A stretch of 64,000 bases of DNA from the NCBI RefSeq assembly GCF_000014685.1, contig NC_008321.1, positions 2,043,001-2,107,000 on the forward strand, in the 5' to 3' direction. This document shows positions 1-8,488 of the stretch, in pieces (positions within the stretch are counted from its first letter, which is position 1; each line of letters begins with the position of its first letter). Origin of the DNA: Shewanella sp. MR-4. GTDB taxonomy: Bacteria > Pseudomonadota > Gammaproteobacteria > Enterobacterales > Shewanellaceae. A model generated the notes under the pieces. It saw nothing but the letters and a program-made list of their open reading frames with translations, had not been told where the DNA came from and did not search any database. Position numbers and translations under genes: made by a program.

Positions 1-2
1 AT

Positions 3-1496
3 CCCTTTGATCCGGTCGAGCTATATGCTTGGTATTTAGGGATGACCATCAACTGGCGTGAGCGTGGCTTGTATCTTAAATACCACCTGACGTTCCCAGC
101 AAAATATGAGCGCGCGACTAAAGATAAAATCCTTGCCAGTTTCCGCCGAGGCTTACAGCGTAGCTTGCCAAGCACGTTAGTGTCTCAAAATGAAATTTTT
201 AGGGACTTTGAAGTAAAAGAATTGGCATCAGAGCCGGCAGCTTATGCCGCTGCGGCGTTACATCATTTAGCCTCTCAAGACGCTGCGGATACTAGTACAG
301 TGATAAATGGCAACAGCCGCAGTATCAAGCCTAAGTTAACCGACGATGGCATTGCGTATGCAGTATTTGATTTTGGCGGTGGTACAACTGACTTTGATTT
401 TGGTCTTTGGCGCTGGGCAACGGCTGACGAGGAGGATGAAGGTTATGAGCAAGTATTTGAGTCGCTTCATTCATCTGGGGATAATTTTTTAGGTGGCGAA
501 AATTTACTCGAACACCTTGTTTATGAGACCTTTAAAGACAATTTAGACATTTGCCGTGAATATAAGATCCCCTTCACTCGGCCCCTTGATGGCAAATCCT
601 TTAGCGGCGATGAAGTTTTTGTCCAACAAACTCAAGCGGCGCAAACTAACTCTGTATTACTCGGAACAAAGTTACGCCCATTTATGGAGAATGCTGATAG
701 CCAATTTGAATCTCAAGCTTCCATAGATTTGCTTAATATGGATGGGCAGAAAGTTAAGAGTGAGATTAGTTTTGATGTTCAAAAGCTAGATGCCTTGTTA
801 TTTGATCGAATTAAAGAAGGTTTACGTGCCTTTTTAGTAGAATTAGACCATGTGGTTGAACAATTAGGTCCAAGGCCTATACATTTACTATTGGCAGGGA
901 ATGGTAGCCGGTCAAGGCATATTACCGCGTTGGTTGAGAATGAAAGTGATGAATGGAACGCATTGCTTGCAGAGGTATTTCAAGGCAGAAGTCCAACATT
1001 AGTTATTCATCCTCCTTTGGCGGTAAACCAAGATAATTTGCATGCACCAACGGCTAAAACTGGGGTTGCACTCGGTTTGTTGCGACTTTGCCCTGGTGAA
1101 AAAGTAAAACTTATTAATAAGATTAGAACAGAAAGCCATGATGAAGCGCCATTTCGCTATTATTTGGGCGGTATTCGTCGTGGACAATTTACGCCGCAGT
1201 TGGCCCCCTCTAGTGATTATCAACAGTGGCAATTGTTGGGTAGTATGCCTCAGCAGGTTTTTAAGCTGTGTTACAGTGTAAGTCCGAAAGCTAAGGTGGG
1301 CATGCAAGAAGGGGATCCTGAGTTATTGATCCACAGAGTTGATTTTCCTGCTGCGCCATCTGGAACGAAACTTTTTGTCCGTGCAATTCATCCCTGTATT
1401 GTGGAATTAGCAGCGGTAAGCGAAGAGGCTTTGCTTGAATCAGATATTATTAGTCGTATGAAACTGGATCTTGAAACGGGATTGATAACCTCGTAA
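3..1496 (+). CDS. Hsp70-like ATPase, 5' end outside window
   Basis: The reading frame is open from base 3, so the gene starts left of the window; the ATG at 42 is internal. The visible part is about 497 residues. Numbering from that ATG, it has the actin/Hsp70 phosphate-binding motif DFGGGTTD at residues 110-117, a preceding SEPAAYAAAAL stretch like the Hsp70 connect-1 region, and an adenosine-type motif LLLAGNGSRS near residue 285. There is no recognisable DnaK substrate-binding domain, and the C-terminal part (about 360-484) is unfamiliar. It is therefore a divergent Hsp70-fold ATPase rather than DnaK or HscA. A HEPN-domain gene follows 110 bp downstream on the same strand, suggesting a two-gene unit. 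A role in stress or phage defence is inference from this pairing and from the island-like setting. Confidence 0.75.
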   Translation, partial: PFDPVELYAWYLGMTINWRERGLYLKYHLTFPAKYERATKDKILASFRRGLQRSLPSTLVSQNEIFRDFEVKELASEPAAYAAAALHHLASQDAADTSTVINGNSRSIKPKLTDDGIAYAVFDFGGGTTDFDFGLWRWATADEEDEGYEQVFESLHSSGDNFLGGENLLEHLVYETFKDNLDICREYKIPFTRPLDGKSFSGDEVFVQQTQAAQTNSVLLGTKLRPFMENADSQFESQASIDLLNMDGQKVKSEISFDVQKLDALLFDRIKEGLRAFLVELDHVVEQLGPRPIHLLLAGNGSRSRHITALVENESDEWNALLAEVFQGRSPTLVIHPPLAVNQDNLHAPTAKTGVALGLLRLCPGEKVKLINKIRTESHDEAPFRYYLGGIRRGQFTPQLAPSSDYQQWQLLGSMPQQVFKLCYSVSPKAKVGMQEGDPELLIHRVDFPAAPSGTKLFVRAIHPCIVELAAVSEEALLESDIISRMKLDLETGLITS

Positions 1497-1606
1497 CGGT
1501 GTGTTTGATTAAAATCGTTATTTCGACATGTTACGGCTTATTTATGACCAAATTGGATCATATATAAGCCTGTTAATAAGGTAAAGATCGTTAAGGATCA
1601 ATAGCA

Positions 1607-2251
1607 ATGGATTTTGTACAGCTAAAAAATCAACAAAGGATATTACGTGAACAGTCACCGACCAATCTCAACTTGCGAGTTCATCGAGCGTTAAGCTGGT
1701 TGCAACGAGCTGAAATGGCGGATGATGACGATGGTCGTTTTATTTTTCTCTGGATAGCATTTAATGCTGCTTATGCCACTGAGATTGATGAACGATTTAA
1801 GTTGTCAGAACAAGAATCTTTTAAAGGTTTTTTAGAGAAGCTGTGCGAGTTAGATAAACAAAAACAGATAGATCAGTTAGTTTGGCGGGAATTTTCAGGC
1901 AGTATCCGTATCTTACTTGATACCCCGTTTGTGCTACAAAGTTTTTGGGATTTTCATAGCGGTAAAATAACTGAAGACAAATGGAAAGAGCGGCTTCAAC
2001 AAGGTAAAAAGATGGCGAGCCACGCCTTGTCGAGTGGTAATACTCCTATTTTGCTTGGTGTTATTTTTAACCGCCTCTATACGATGCGCAACCAATTAAT
2101 CCATGGCGGTGCAACATGGAATAGCTCTGTTAATCGCAAGCAACTTAAAGATTCTGCTAGTTTACTCAGCAAACTTGTACCATTGATTATAGAAATAATG
2201 ATGACTCATCCTGAAACACTTTGGGGAGATGCATGCTATCCTGTGGTATAA
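1607..2251 (+). CDS. HEPN-domain protein, putative ribonuclease
   Basis: 214 residues, mostly helical. Near the C-terminus it carries RNQLIH (R161, N162, H166), which fits the RNxxxH catalytic signature of HEPN ribonucleases, set in a context typical of Apea/MAE_28990-like HEPN proteins (YTMRNQLIHGGATW). Start ATG at 1607 is preceded by AAGGATC at a usable distance. It lies directly downstream of the Hsp70-like gene on the same strand, with no obvious terminator between, so co-transcription is likely. HEPN proteins are commonly toxins or effectors that cleave RNA; here the Hsp70-like ATPase would be the candidate sensor or regulator. The family call rests on the motif; the function is inferred. 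Confidence 0.7.
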   Translation: MDFVQLKNQQRILREQSPTNLNLRVHRALSWLQRAEMADDDDGRFIFLWIAFNAAYATEIDERFKLSEQESFKGFLEKLCELDKQKQIDQLVWREFSGSIRILLDTPFVLQSFWDFHSGKITEDKWKERLQQGKKMASHALSSGNTPILLGVIFNRLYTMRNQLIHGGATWNSSVNRKQLKDSASLLSKLVPLIIEIMMTHPETLWGDACYPVV

Positions 2252-2488
2252 AAGCTAGGCGCACAGGTAAAGTAGCTTAAGTGAATTAGGTCAAATGAAA
2301 GGAGAGGCTATTCATAATTCTGTGTCAGGTTAGTATCACAGTTCGAGAGTGACGAAGCCGTAATTTAGATAAGGTCAGACCCTGGCATTGATCCATCAAA
2401 ATAAGTCACAGATGTGCGAATATTGGTTAAAAATAACGACTAACGTTATTTGTGCTAAATTTATATTGACTTTTCAGAATTAATATAA

Positions 2489-2510
2489 AAGCAATTAAAT
2501 ACAATTGCTT
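2489..2510. repeat. AT-rich inverted repeat
   Basis: Arms AAGCAATT (2489-2496) and AATTGCTT (2503-2510) with a 6-nt loop. It lies in the 753-bp non-coding stretch 2252-3004 downstream of the HEPN gene. It has no T-tract, so it is not an evident terminator. It may be a protein-binding site near the attachment site. Confidence 0.3.
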
Positions 2511-2593
2511 ACGTTGTTATTTTAACTTAAAATTGAGGAGTCGAATTCTCAGGGTAAGTCATTGGTCTAATTGAAGAAAATGTCAAAAATCAG

Positions 2594-2659
2594 AAGTAAT
2601 GCAAAAAGTAATGCAGCCATGTTTATGGTGTATTTTAATTATATTTTTCAAGGCATTAC
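2594..2659. repeat. Repeated AAGTAATGCA sites beside the att copy
   Basis: AAGTAATGCA occurs at 2594-2603 and again at 2606-2615 in direct orientation, 12 bp apart, and GCATTAC (the inverted core) occurs at 2653-2659. Short repeated sites beside an attachment core resemble the arm-type binding sites of tyrosine integrases or their excisionases. Repeat positions are directly visible; the role is inferred from the adjacent tRNA-Ser fragment. Confidence 0.35.
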
Positions 2660-2672
2660 ATCATGAAGTAGA

Positions 2673-2690
2673 CTCCCTCTCTCACCGCCA
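2673..2690 (+). other. Attachment-site remnant: 3' end of tRNA-Ser
   Basis: The sequence CTCCCTCTCTCACCGCCA reads as a tRNA-Ser 3' end: CCCTC (3' side of the T stem), TCTCACC (3' side of the acceptor stem, pairing with a GGTGAGA start), discriminator G and CCA. The 90 bp upstream do not fold into a tRNA, so only the 3' end is present. It is followed within 10 bp by a terminator of the kind that follows tRNA genes. This is the expected product of integration into a tRNA-Ser gene: intact tRNA to the left of the window, island in between, duplicated 3' end here. Confidence 0.65.
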
Positions 2691-2699
2691 CATTTAAGC

Positions 2700-2735
2700 A
2701 AAGGGAATCAGTATCTTACTGGTTCCCTTTGTTGT
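2700..2735 (+). terminator. Rho-independent terminator after the tRNA-Ser fragment
   Basis: Arms AAAGGGAATCAGTA (2700-2713) and TACTGGTTCCCTTT (2717-2730 region) pair over about 14 bp with one G-T wobble and a very short loop, followed by GTTGTTT. It probably belonged to the original tRNA-Ser transcript before integration. Bases 2736-3004 show no convincing gene. Confidence 0.65.
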
Positions 2736-3004
2736 TTCTGGGCAAAATCTGCGTTTCCCTGTCCGTTTATGCCCGCATTAAACCCCATCATTTCAGGTAT
2801 GCGACTTGCTATGCGTTGCGAGTCTTTCGGTATCCACTTGCCATAGCGCTTCTTGAGCATCGTGATGTTTCACACTCAAGTTGGCATGCTAGCCATATGT
2901 GGTTCGTTTTAACAAAACAGCCAACACTGTGACGCTGAACGAATTCAAGAATATTGTTTACTGTTAACTAATTGATTCATTGATTTAAATTGAGTTAGCA
3001 TAGG

Positions 3005-4732
3005 GTGTATTCGCTCAGTGGATTTTCAAATGCTGTGAACAATAAGACAATAGAGTTTTACTCAAAAAGTGCTGAACAGTTTGCATCTCAATACGACAGC
3101 TTGTCTTTCGAAGCTGTTCATAATGAATGGCTCGAATATCTTCCTAAAGAGGGAATGATACTCGATGTTGGAGCTGGTTCTGGACGTGATGCTCGTTATC
3201 TCGCGCAACGTGGTTACAGTGTTGTAGCCGTTGAACCTGCCAAAGCACTATTAGAAATAGCAAAACAGCGCTCTATGGATTTAGACGTTTTTTGGCTCAA
3301 TGACTCTTTGCCTGAGCTTTCCTCTGTCTTTGCATTACAAACCAAATTCGATCTTATTTTATTAAGTGCGGTTTGGATGCATATCCCGCCATCTCACCGC
3401 CAACGTGCTTTCCGTAAATTGAGTTCATTGCTCAAACCTAATGGGAAGATGGTGATTTCGTTACGACATGGCGCTAGTCCTGATGATAGGCCGATGTTTG
3501 ATGTGAGTTCGTCAGAAGTGGCTGAATTAGCAAGCCAATTCGGCTTACAGTTTGAGATAGTTAGAGCATCTCAAGCTGATCAGCTTGGAAGATCCGCAGT
3601 TGTTTGGGAAACAGTTATATGTACCTTACCTGATGACGGCACTGGGGCATTTCCACTGATCAGAAATATCGTGGTAAATGATAGTAAGTCATCCACCTAT
3701 AAGTTGGCTTTACTGAGGGCATTATTACGAATTGCTGAAGGACATGCTGGAGCTGTCATCGAACAACATGAAGACTCTGTTTTACTACCATTAGGACTCG
3801 TGGCGTTGTACTGGCTTAAGCTATATAAGCCGCTTGTGGATGGTCCTAAACCGATGCAGCAAAGCAGCAATGTCAATAAAGGGCTCGGATTTATAAAACC
3901 AAATGGCTGGGGGAGTTTGGCTAGCTTTGCTAACAACGATTTTTATTTAGGTGCTGCGTTTGTCGAGACTTCATTAATCGATGCGGTGCATCACACACTA
4001 AAAGATATTAGCTCCACTATCAAAAATATGCCGGCAAAATATATTACCTTGCCAGGTACTGATAAGGCTGTATTTGAAGTTGAAATACTGCCGAATAGCT
4101 CCCCGAAAAGCTATCTATCAATAGATTTCAATTATCTGAAGTCATTTGGTATTTTTAAAGTACCCAAACGAATTTGGGATTCGTTAACCCAGTACAGTAT
4201 TTGGATTGAACCAGCACTGATCAACGAGTGGTGTTCAGTTATGGCTGGGTATGAACTTAATAAACAGCATGCTTATAGTCAGGTCGATTTTTATGCTGCG
4301 CTGAAGTGGGAAGATGCTCAGCGTAATACGCAGCAGATCAGAGACAGAGTACAAGAACTGCAACAAGTTGCGGATCTGAACTGTTGTTGGAGTGGGGCTC
4401 TGTTGGATCATAGTGAATTTGCGATTGACCATGCTTTTCCATTTGCGCGATGGCCTAATAACGATCTTTGGAATCTACTTCCGACTAAGCACTCCATTAA
4501 TGCTAATAAAAGTGATCGTCTTCCGACAAAATTGAGAATGCAGCAATCTAAGGATTGGATCCTTGATTGGTGGGAGATTGCTTGGAGCGAGAACAAAAAT
4601 GTATTTTTTACGCAGGCAAGTTTTGCATTGCCAGGGTTAGGTGTTAATACAAACCAATTCGGTGATGTATTTGAAGCGATGCTTTTTCAGCGAGATCGAA
4701 TAAAGTCACTTCAACAATTAAAGGAATGGTAA
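3005..4732 (+). CDS. SAM methyltransferase fused to HNH nuclease
   Basis: 575 residues. Residues about 15-205 are a class I SAM-dependent methyltransferase: motif I ILDVGAGSGRDA (52-63), acidic residue in VVAVEPA, motif IV region FDLILLSAVWMHIPP. It lacks the DPPY/NPPY motif of DNA amino-methyltransferases and looks more like small-molecule or protein methyltransferases of the Methyltransf_11 type. The middle (about 225-450) is an unassigned helical region beginning STYKLALLRALLRIAE. Residues about 460-507 form an HNH motif: CCWSG, then FAIDHAFPF (D475-H476), NNDLWNLLP (N490) and NANKSD (about N501), closest in style to HNH_4 nucleases. The GTG start at 3005 follows an in-frame stop at 2996; a second GTG at 3035 is an alternative, and the ribosome-binding site is weak. 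It is monocistronic and lies between an att remnant and an IS. It is likely a defence or mobile-DNA protein; the mechanism is unknown. Confidence 0.7.
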   Translation: MYSLSGFSNAVNNKTIEFYSKSAEQFASQYDSLSFEAVHNEWLEYLPKEGMILDVGAGSGRDARYLAQRGYSVVAVEPAKALLEIAKQRSMDLDVFWLNDSLPELSSVFALQTKFDLILLSAVWMHIPPSHRQRAFRKLSSLLKPNGKMVISLRHGASPDDRPMFDVSSSEVAELASQFGLQFEIVRASQADQLGRSAVVWETVICTLPDDGTGAFPLIRNIVVNDSKSSTYKLALLRALLRIAEGHAGAVIEQHEDSVLLPLGLVALYWLKLYKPLVDGPKPMQQSSNVNKGLGFIKPNGWGSLASFANNDFYLGAAFVETSLIDAVHHTLKDISSTIKNMPAKYITLPGTDKAVFEVEILPNSSPKSYLSIDFNYLKSFGIFKVPKRIWDSLTQYSIWIEPALINEWCSVMAGYELNKQHAYSQVDFYAALKWEDAQRNTQQIRDRVQELQQVADLNCCWSGALLDHSEFAIDHAFPFARWPNNDLWNLLPTKHSINANKSDRLPTKLRMQQSKDWILDWWEIAWSENKNVFFTQASFALPGLGVNTNQFGDVFEAMLFQRDRIKSLQQLKEW

Positions 4733-4971
4733 TTGGATATGGATAGCTTTATTGAATAGTTTAGTCATTCTCCAATATTTTAATATTCACGCAATACGAG
4801 TGTTTTCTGCAACCTAAAAAATACCAATGGATGGTGTAAATAGTTGGTTTACTGATTCAAAATATGTCTCGATGCAACTTTTTTCTATTTATGGCGTTGC
4901 TAACGCAATACTATTTCGCATTTATCGTTTATTTATCTTCAGCTTATTTAGACACATTTCTAAGCTTGCTA

Positions 4972-6029
4972 GACTTTGTTTCCTAAATAGGTTGAACTAA
5001 AACCGTAGCCGCAGATCTGATCGGCATCGCTTATCAACTTACCCATCAACCGTGTCAAAGCCTCGTTATAAAACAACCAACTGGAAGCAATACAACCAAG
5101 CCTTAATCAACCGCGGTTCACTTACCTTCTGGATTGATGAGGATGCAATTGCTAAGTGGAAAGCCAAGGTCGAGCCGCCCAAGAAAGGTCGCCCTCAATT
5201 ATTTAGCGACTTAGCCATTACCACTGCGTTGATGGTTAAGCGTATTTTCTCTATGCCACTGAGAGCCTTACAGGGCTTTATCAATTCGGTGTTTAAACTG
5301 GGTGACATCCCATTATCTTGCCCGCATTACACCTGTATCAGTAAACGCGCGAAAACGGTCAATATTGCTTTTAAAACCAAGACTCGCGGCGCCATTGAGC
5401 ACTTAGCTATCGACTCGACAGGCTTGAAGGTCTATGGCGAAGGTGAGTGGAAAGTGAAGAAACACGGCACAGATGGAAAGCGCAGAGTGTGGCGTAAACT
5501 GCATATTGCCGTAGATACACATAGCTATGAAATTATTGCCGCAGAAATCAGTTTATCAGGTGTAACAGACGCTGAAGTGATGCCCAATTTACTTAAGCAA
5601 ACCCATCGAAAAATCCGTAATATCTCGGGTGATGGTGCTTACGACACGAAAGCTTGTCACGAAGCCGTTCGTCGAAAACGCGCTTTAGTGCTTATTCCTC
5701 CTAGGGAAGGTGCTGCGCTATGGGAACAAGGGCATCCACGAAACTTAGCCGTCAGTTGGCAACAGCTTCATGGCTCAAATAAGCAATGGAAAAAACGGTA
5801 TGGTTATCATCGCCGCTCAATCTCAGAAACCGCAATGTACAGGATAAAACAACTGCTAGGAGGCACGTTGAGCATGCGGAATTATAACGCTCAGGTGGGA
5901 GAAGCTTACGCGATGATTAGGGCTTTGAACAAACTCACTGGGCTAGGTATGCCTGAAACCCACTATATAGCTTGATATTTGAACAATGATGAGAGTTTCG
6001 TTCGCTGACTCGATTTAGGAAACAAAGCC
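4972..6029 (+). mobile_element. IS5-family (IS903 group) insertion sequence, complete
   Basis: 1058 bp bounded by imperfect terminal inverted repeats: left GACTTTGTTTCCTAAAT at 4972, right (reverse complement) GGCTTTGTTTCCTAAAT ending at 6029. The size and ends fit IS903-like elements, whose ends begin GGCTTTGTT. The left and right 9-bp flanks (AGCTTGCTA and TGGTGAATG) do not match, so no target-site duplication survives. Confidence 0.85.
5052..5975 (+). CDS. IS903-type transposase
   Basis: 307 residues, the same length as the IS903 transposase and similar along its whole length (GSLTFWIDEDAIAKW near the N-terminus, GEGEWKVKKHG in the middle, YHRRSISETAMYR near the C-terminus). DDE residues are visible as D in AIDSTGLK, D in GDGAYDT and E in the RRSISETAMYR region. 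Start is GTG at 5052. The frame is intact, so the element may still be active. Confidence 0.9.
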   Translation: MSKPRYKTTNWKQYNQALINRGSLTFWIDEDAIAKWKAKVEPPKKGRPQLFSDLAITTALMVKRIFSMPLRALQGFINSVFKLGDIPLSCPHYTCISKRAKTVNIAFKTKTRGAIEHLAIDSTGLKVYGEGEWKVKKHGTDGKRRVWRKLHIAVDTHSYEIIAAEISLSGVTDAEVMPNLLKQTHRKIRNISGDGAYDTKACHEAVRRKRALVLIPPREGAALWEQGHPRNLAVSWQQLHGSNKQWKKRYGYHRRSISETAMYRIKQLLGGTLSMRNYNAQVGEAYAMIRALNKLTGLGMPETHYIA

Positions 6030-6268
6030 TGGTGAATGTGCCATCTGTATTTAATCTTTCCGAATCATCGTTGCAATCTCCATACTCGACAAATTAAATA
6101 AGTTAATTACTTAACTCGTTATATCTCCCTTAAAGCTTACACCACCGACTAGATTATTAATGCAAGAAAATATTGTAAAAAACATTTATCATCAGCAGGT
6201 TAGTTGCACTTGTTCTAGATATTTTGGTTGTGCTTGGATTACGAAAGAATGTTATAGATAAAGGAGTT

Positions 6269-6999
6269 ATGATGAGAAAGATAATACGAGCGAAGTCTAC
6301 TCTTGCAGGTGGCTGCGCCTCCTACACTTCGCCCGGTGACTGTGTGGCTATTGGTAGTTTGGCGGAATCGGATATTAATGCGCTGATGTCAGTACAAGCG
6401 GCTGCAACATTTCCAGCGCATATTGCTGTCGCACGTATTTTGGCGCCGGGTTATGTATCCTATCATTGAAGCAGTTTTGGTACTGGGCGTTACAGTGTGG
6501 TGACTACCCGTGAAGTCGAAACCGAAGCCGATTTTACTCAGCTAGCCAAAATGCCGCAGGTGGCAGTGATTGCACCGTTAAACCGTATTTTATTGCCGGA
6601 GCAGTTAGATTCCACAAATCACTGTGGGAGGCCGCGTCAAGGCTCAAGTCGGATATCTTACTGATTTATACCTTCGATACCTCTTTCCATGCGGGTGAGC
6701 AGCAATTTGCGCCGTTAAATGTGATTTCCCTTGGGCTGTTAAAGAATAAAGAAGTGAGTGTGACGACAACCGTATCGGCGGCTCTGTTTGATGTGCGCAC
6801 CGAATATTTGTATGGATTAGCGGAGTCGACGGCTAAGGAAAGTCGAAACGCGTCGGAATGGAGCACCTCTGATGCGGTCGATGATTTGCGAAGGGTGCCC
6901 GAAAAACAGGTGTTTTCGCAGCTTATTCCTGAAATTGAAAAAACATGGGCGGGAGTGATTTCCCAATATGTGAATTCGTCAATGAAGGTGACGAATTAA
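6269..6999 (+). pseudogene. Degenerate lipoprotein gene, nonsense and frameshift
   Basis: The frame opens at ATG 6269/6272 behind AAGGAG (6261-6266), encodes a poor signal peptide ending in a LAGGC lipobox-like motif, and meets TGA at 6467-6469. The same frame continues sensibly (GTGRYSVVTTREVE...) to about 6612. A one-base loss near 6613-6621 then moves it to the frame read as LWEAASRLKSDILLIYTFDTSF..., ending at 6999. Joined, this would be a periplasmic or outer-membrane lipoprotein of about 240 residues whose function I do not recognise. It sits between the IS903 element and sdaA. Bases 6030-6260 hold nothing else recognisable. Confidence 0.7.
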
Positions 7000-7026
7000 A
7001 CTTTGACGCGTTTTAAGATAAACAAA

Positions 7027-7067
7027 TGCCGCGCTTAATCGTTTAGGTTTGAACGTTAAGCGCGGCA
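7027..7067. terminator. Hairpin between lipoprotein pseudogene and sdaA
   Basis: Arms TGCCGCGCTTAA (7027-7038) and TTAAGCGCGGCA (7056-7067) are perfectly complementary. The side read for sdaA (minus strand) is followed by ATTTGTTTATC, so it mainly terminates sdaA, and may also stop the plus-strand pseudogene. Confidence 0.7.
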
Positions 7068-7111
7068 ATTTACTTAGGACAAACCGCTTAAGGATTAACA
7101 GCTTAAGTGGA

Positions 7112-8488
7112 TTAACACTCTACAATGTTCACAGCGAGGCCGCCTTTGGCGGTTTCTTTGTATTTACTGCGCATATCTTTACCTGTATCCATCATGGTTT
7201 TTATCACTTTATCCAGTGATACCTTGTGGTTGCCGTCGCCGCGCAGCGCCATGCGTGATGCGTTAATCGCTTTGATTGCACCCATCGCATTACGTTCAAT
7301 ACAAGGAACTTGTACTAGGCCGCCTACGGGGTCGCAGGTCAGGCCTAGGTTATGCTCCATGCCAATTTCAGCCGCGTTTTCAACATGTTCGACTGTGCCG
7401 CCCATGATCTCGGTCAATGCGCCAGCGGCCATTGAACAGGCTACACCAACTTCGCCCTGACAGCCGACTTCAGCGCCCGAAATCGAGGCATTTTTCTTGT
7501 ATAAAATACCAATCGCAGCAGCGGTTAACAGGTAACGGGCGCAAACATCGATATCGACTTCTTGCACGAAGGTATCGTAGTAGCACAGCACGGCAGGGAT
7601 AATGCCCGCGGCGCCGTTTGTTGGTGCGGTGACAACGCGATCGCCAGCAGCGTTTTGCTCGTTTACCGAGAGGGCGAATAAATCGACCCAATCCATTGCG
7701 GTTAACGGATCGACGTTGTTACGGCCTTCGGCTTTGAGACGACGATAGAGTGCTGGTGCGCGGCGACGCAGTTTTAAGCCGCCAGGCAGAATACCTTCCT
7801 TCTGATAACCCCGTTCGATACAGGTTTTCATGGTTTGCCAGATATTCCACAGTTTAGCTTTGACTTCTTCTTCGCTGGCGAGGCTAAGCTCGTTGGCCAT
7901 CATTAGGGAAGAAATGCTCAGGCCATGTTCAGTACATAAATCCAGTAATTGGGCACTGCTATTAAAATCGTAAGGTGCTGATTCAATTTGTGATGCTGGT
8001 GAGGCATTGCGCTGATGGATTTCATCTTCGTCTAAGATAAATCCGCCGCCTACAGAGTAGTAAGTGCGCTCAAAAATACATTCGCCGTTGCTGTAGGCAT
8101 ACAGTGTCATGGCGTTGGCATGGGCGGGTAGCGTTTTGCGTCTGTGGTAGGTAATGCCGTCTTCACGGGTAAACTTGACTACTTTGCCGCAGCTGAGGGT
8201 GAGGGTCTCATTTTTAGACACTTGTTCTAGAATGCCATCGATGCTGTCGGTGTCGACGGTTTCTGGATCTTCACCCATTAAGCCTAAAATTACCGCTTTA
8301 CCCGTGCCGTGACCTTTACCCGTTTGGCCGAGGGAACCAAACAATTCGGCTCGTAATTCATCTACTTGGGCAATTTTGCCCGAGTCAGCAAGGTGCTGCA
8401 TAAAAATTTTGCCCGCTTTCATGGGGCCAACAGTGTGTGAACTCGAAGGGCCAATGCCGATCTTGAACATATCGAATACGCTAATCAT
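7112..8488 (-). CDS. sdaA: L-serine ammonia-lyase, iron-sulfur type
   Basis: 458 residues, normal for the single-chain bacterial enzyme that converts L-serine to pyruvate and ammonia in the cytosol. The N-terminal beta domain starts MISVFDMFKIGIGPSSSHT, the hallmark serine-dehydratase sequence. Cluster-ligand cysteines are visible in GCQGEVGVAC, GLTCDP and VQVPCIERN of the C-terminal alpha domain. It is monocistronic, converging on the lipoprotein pseudogene and ending at a hairpin. The 384 bp upstream (8489-8872), shared with divergent nagZ, hold the two promoters but I see no recognisable operator there. Confidence 0.95.
   Translation of the reverse strand: MISVFDMFKIGIGPSSSHTVGPMKAGKIFMQHLADSGKIAQVDELRAELFGSLGQTGKGHGTGKAVILGLMGEDPETVDTDSIDGILEQVSKNETLTLSCGKVVKFTREDGITYHRRKTLPAHANAMTLYAYSNGECIFERTYYSVGGGFILDEDEIHQRNASPASQIESAPYDFNSSAQLLDLCTEHGLSISSLMMANELSLASEEEVKAKLWNIWQTMKTCIERGYQKEGILPGGLKLRRRAPALYRRLKAEGRNNVDPLTAMDWVDLFALSVNEQNAAGDRVVTAPTNGAAGIIPAVLCYYDTFVQEVDIDVCARYLLTAAAIGILYKKNASISGAEVGCQGEVGVACSMAAGALTEIMGGTVEHVENAAEIGMEHNLGLTCDPVGGLVQVPCIERNAMGAIKAINASRMALRGDGNHKVSLDKVIKTMMDTGKDMRSKYKETAKGGLAVNIVEC

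Noticed and set aside
3..1496. DnaK, HscA or SrfB identity for the first gene
   Set aside because: It lacks their characteristic substrate-binding or family sequences and shares only the ATPase motifs.
2600..2690. Complete tRNA-Ser gene
   Set aside because: Only the last 17-18 bases fit a tRNA; no D, anticodon or acceptor 5' arm can be found upstream.
2729..2932. 67-residue open frame downstream of the att remnant
   Set aside because: Starts inside the terminator tail, no ribosome site, composition unlike a protein.
3005..4732. Type II restriction-modification fusion
   Set aside because: The methyltransferase part has no DPPY/NPPY or PCQ motif and no visible target-recognition domain.
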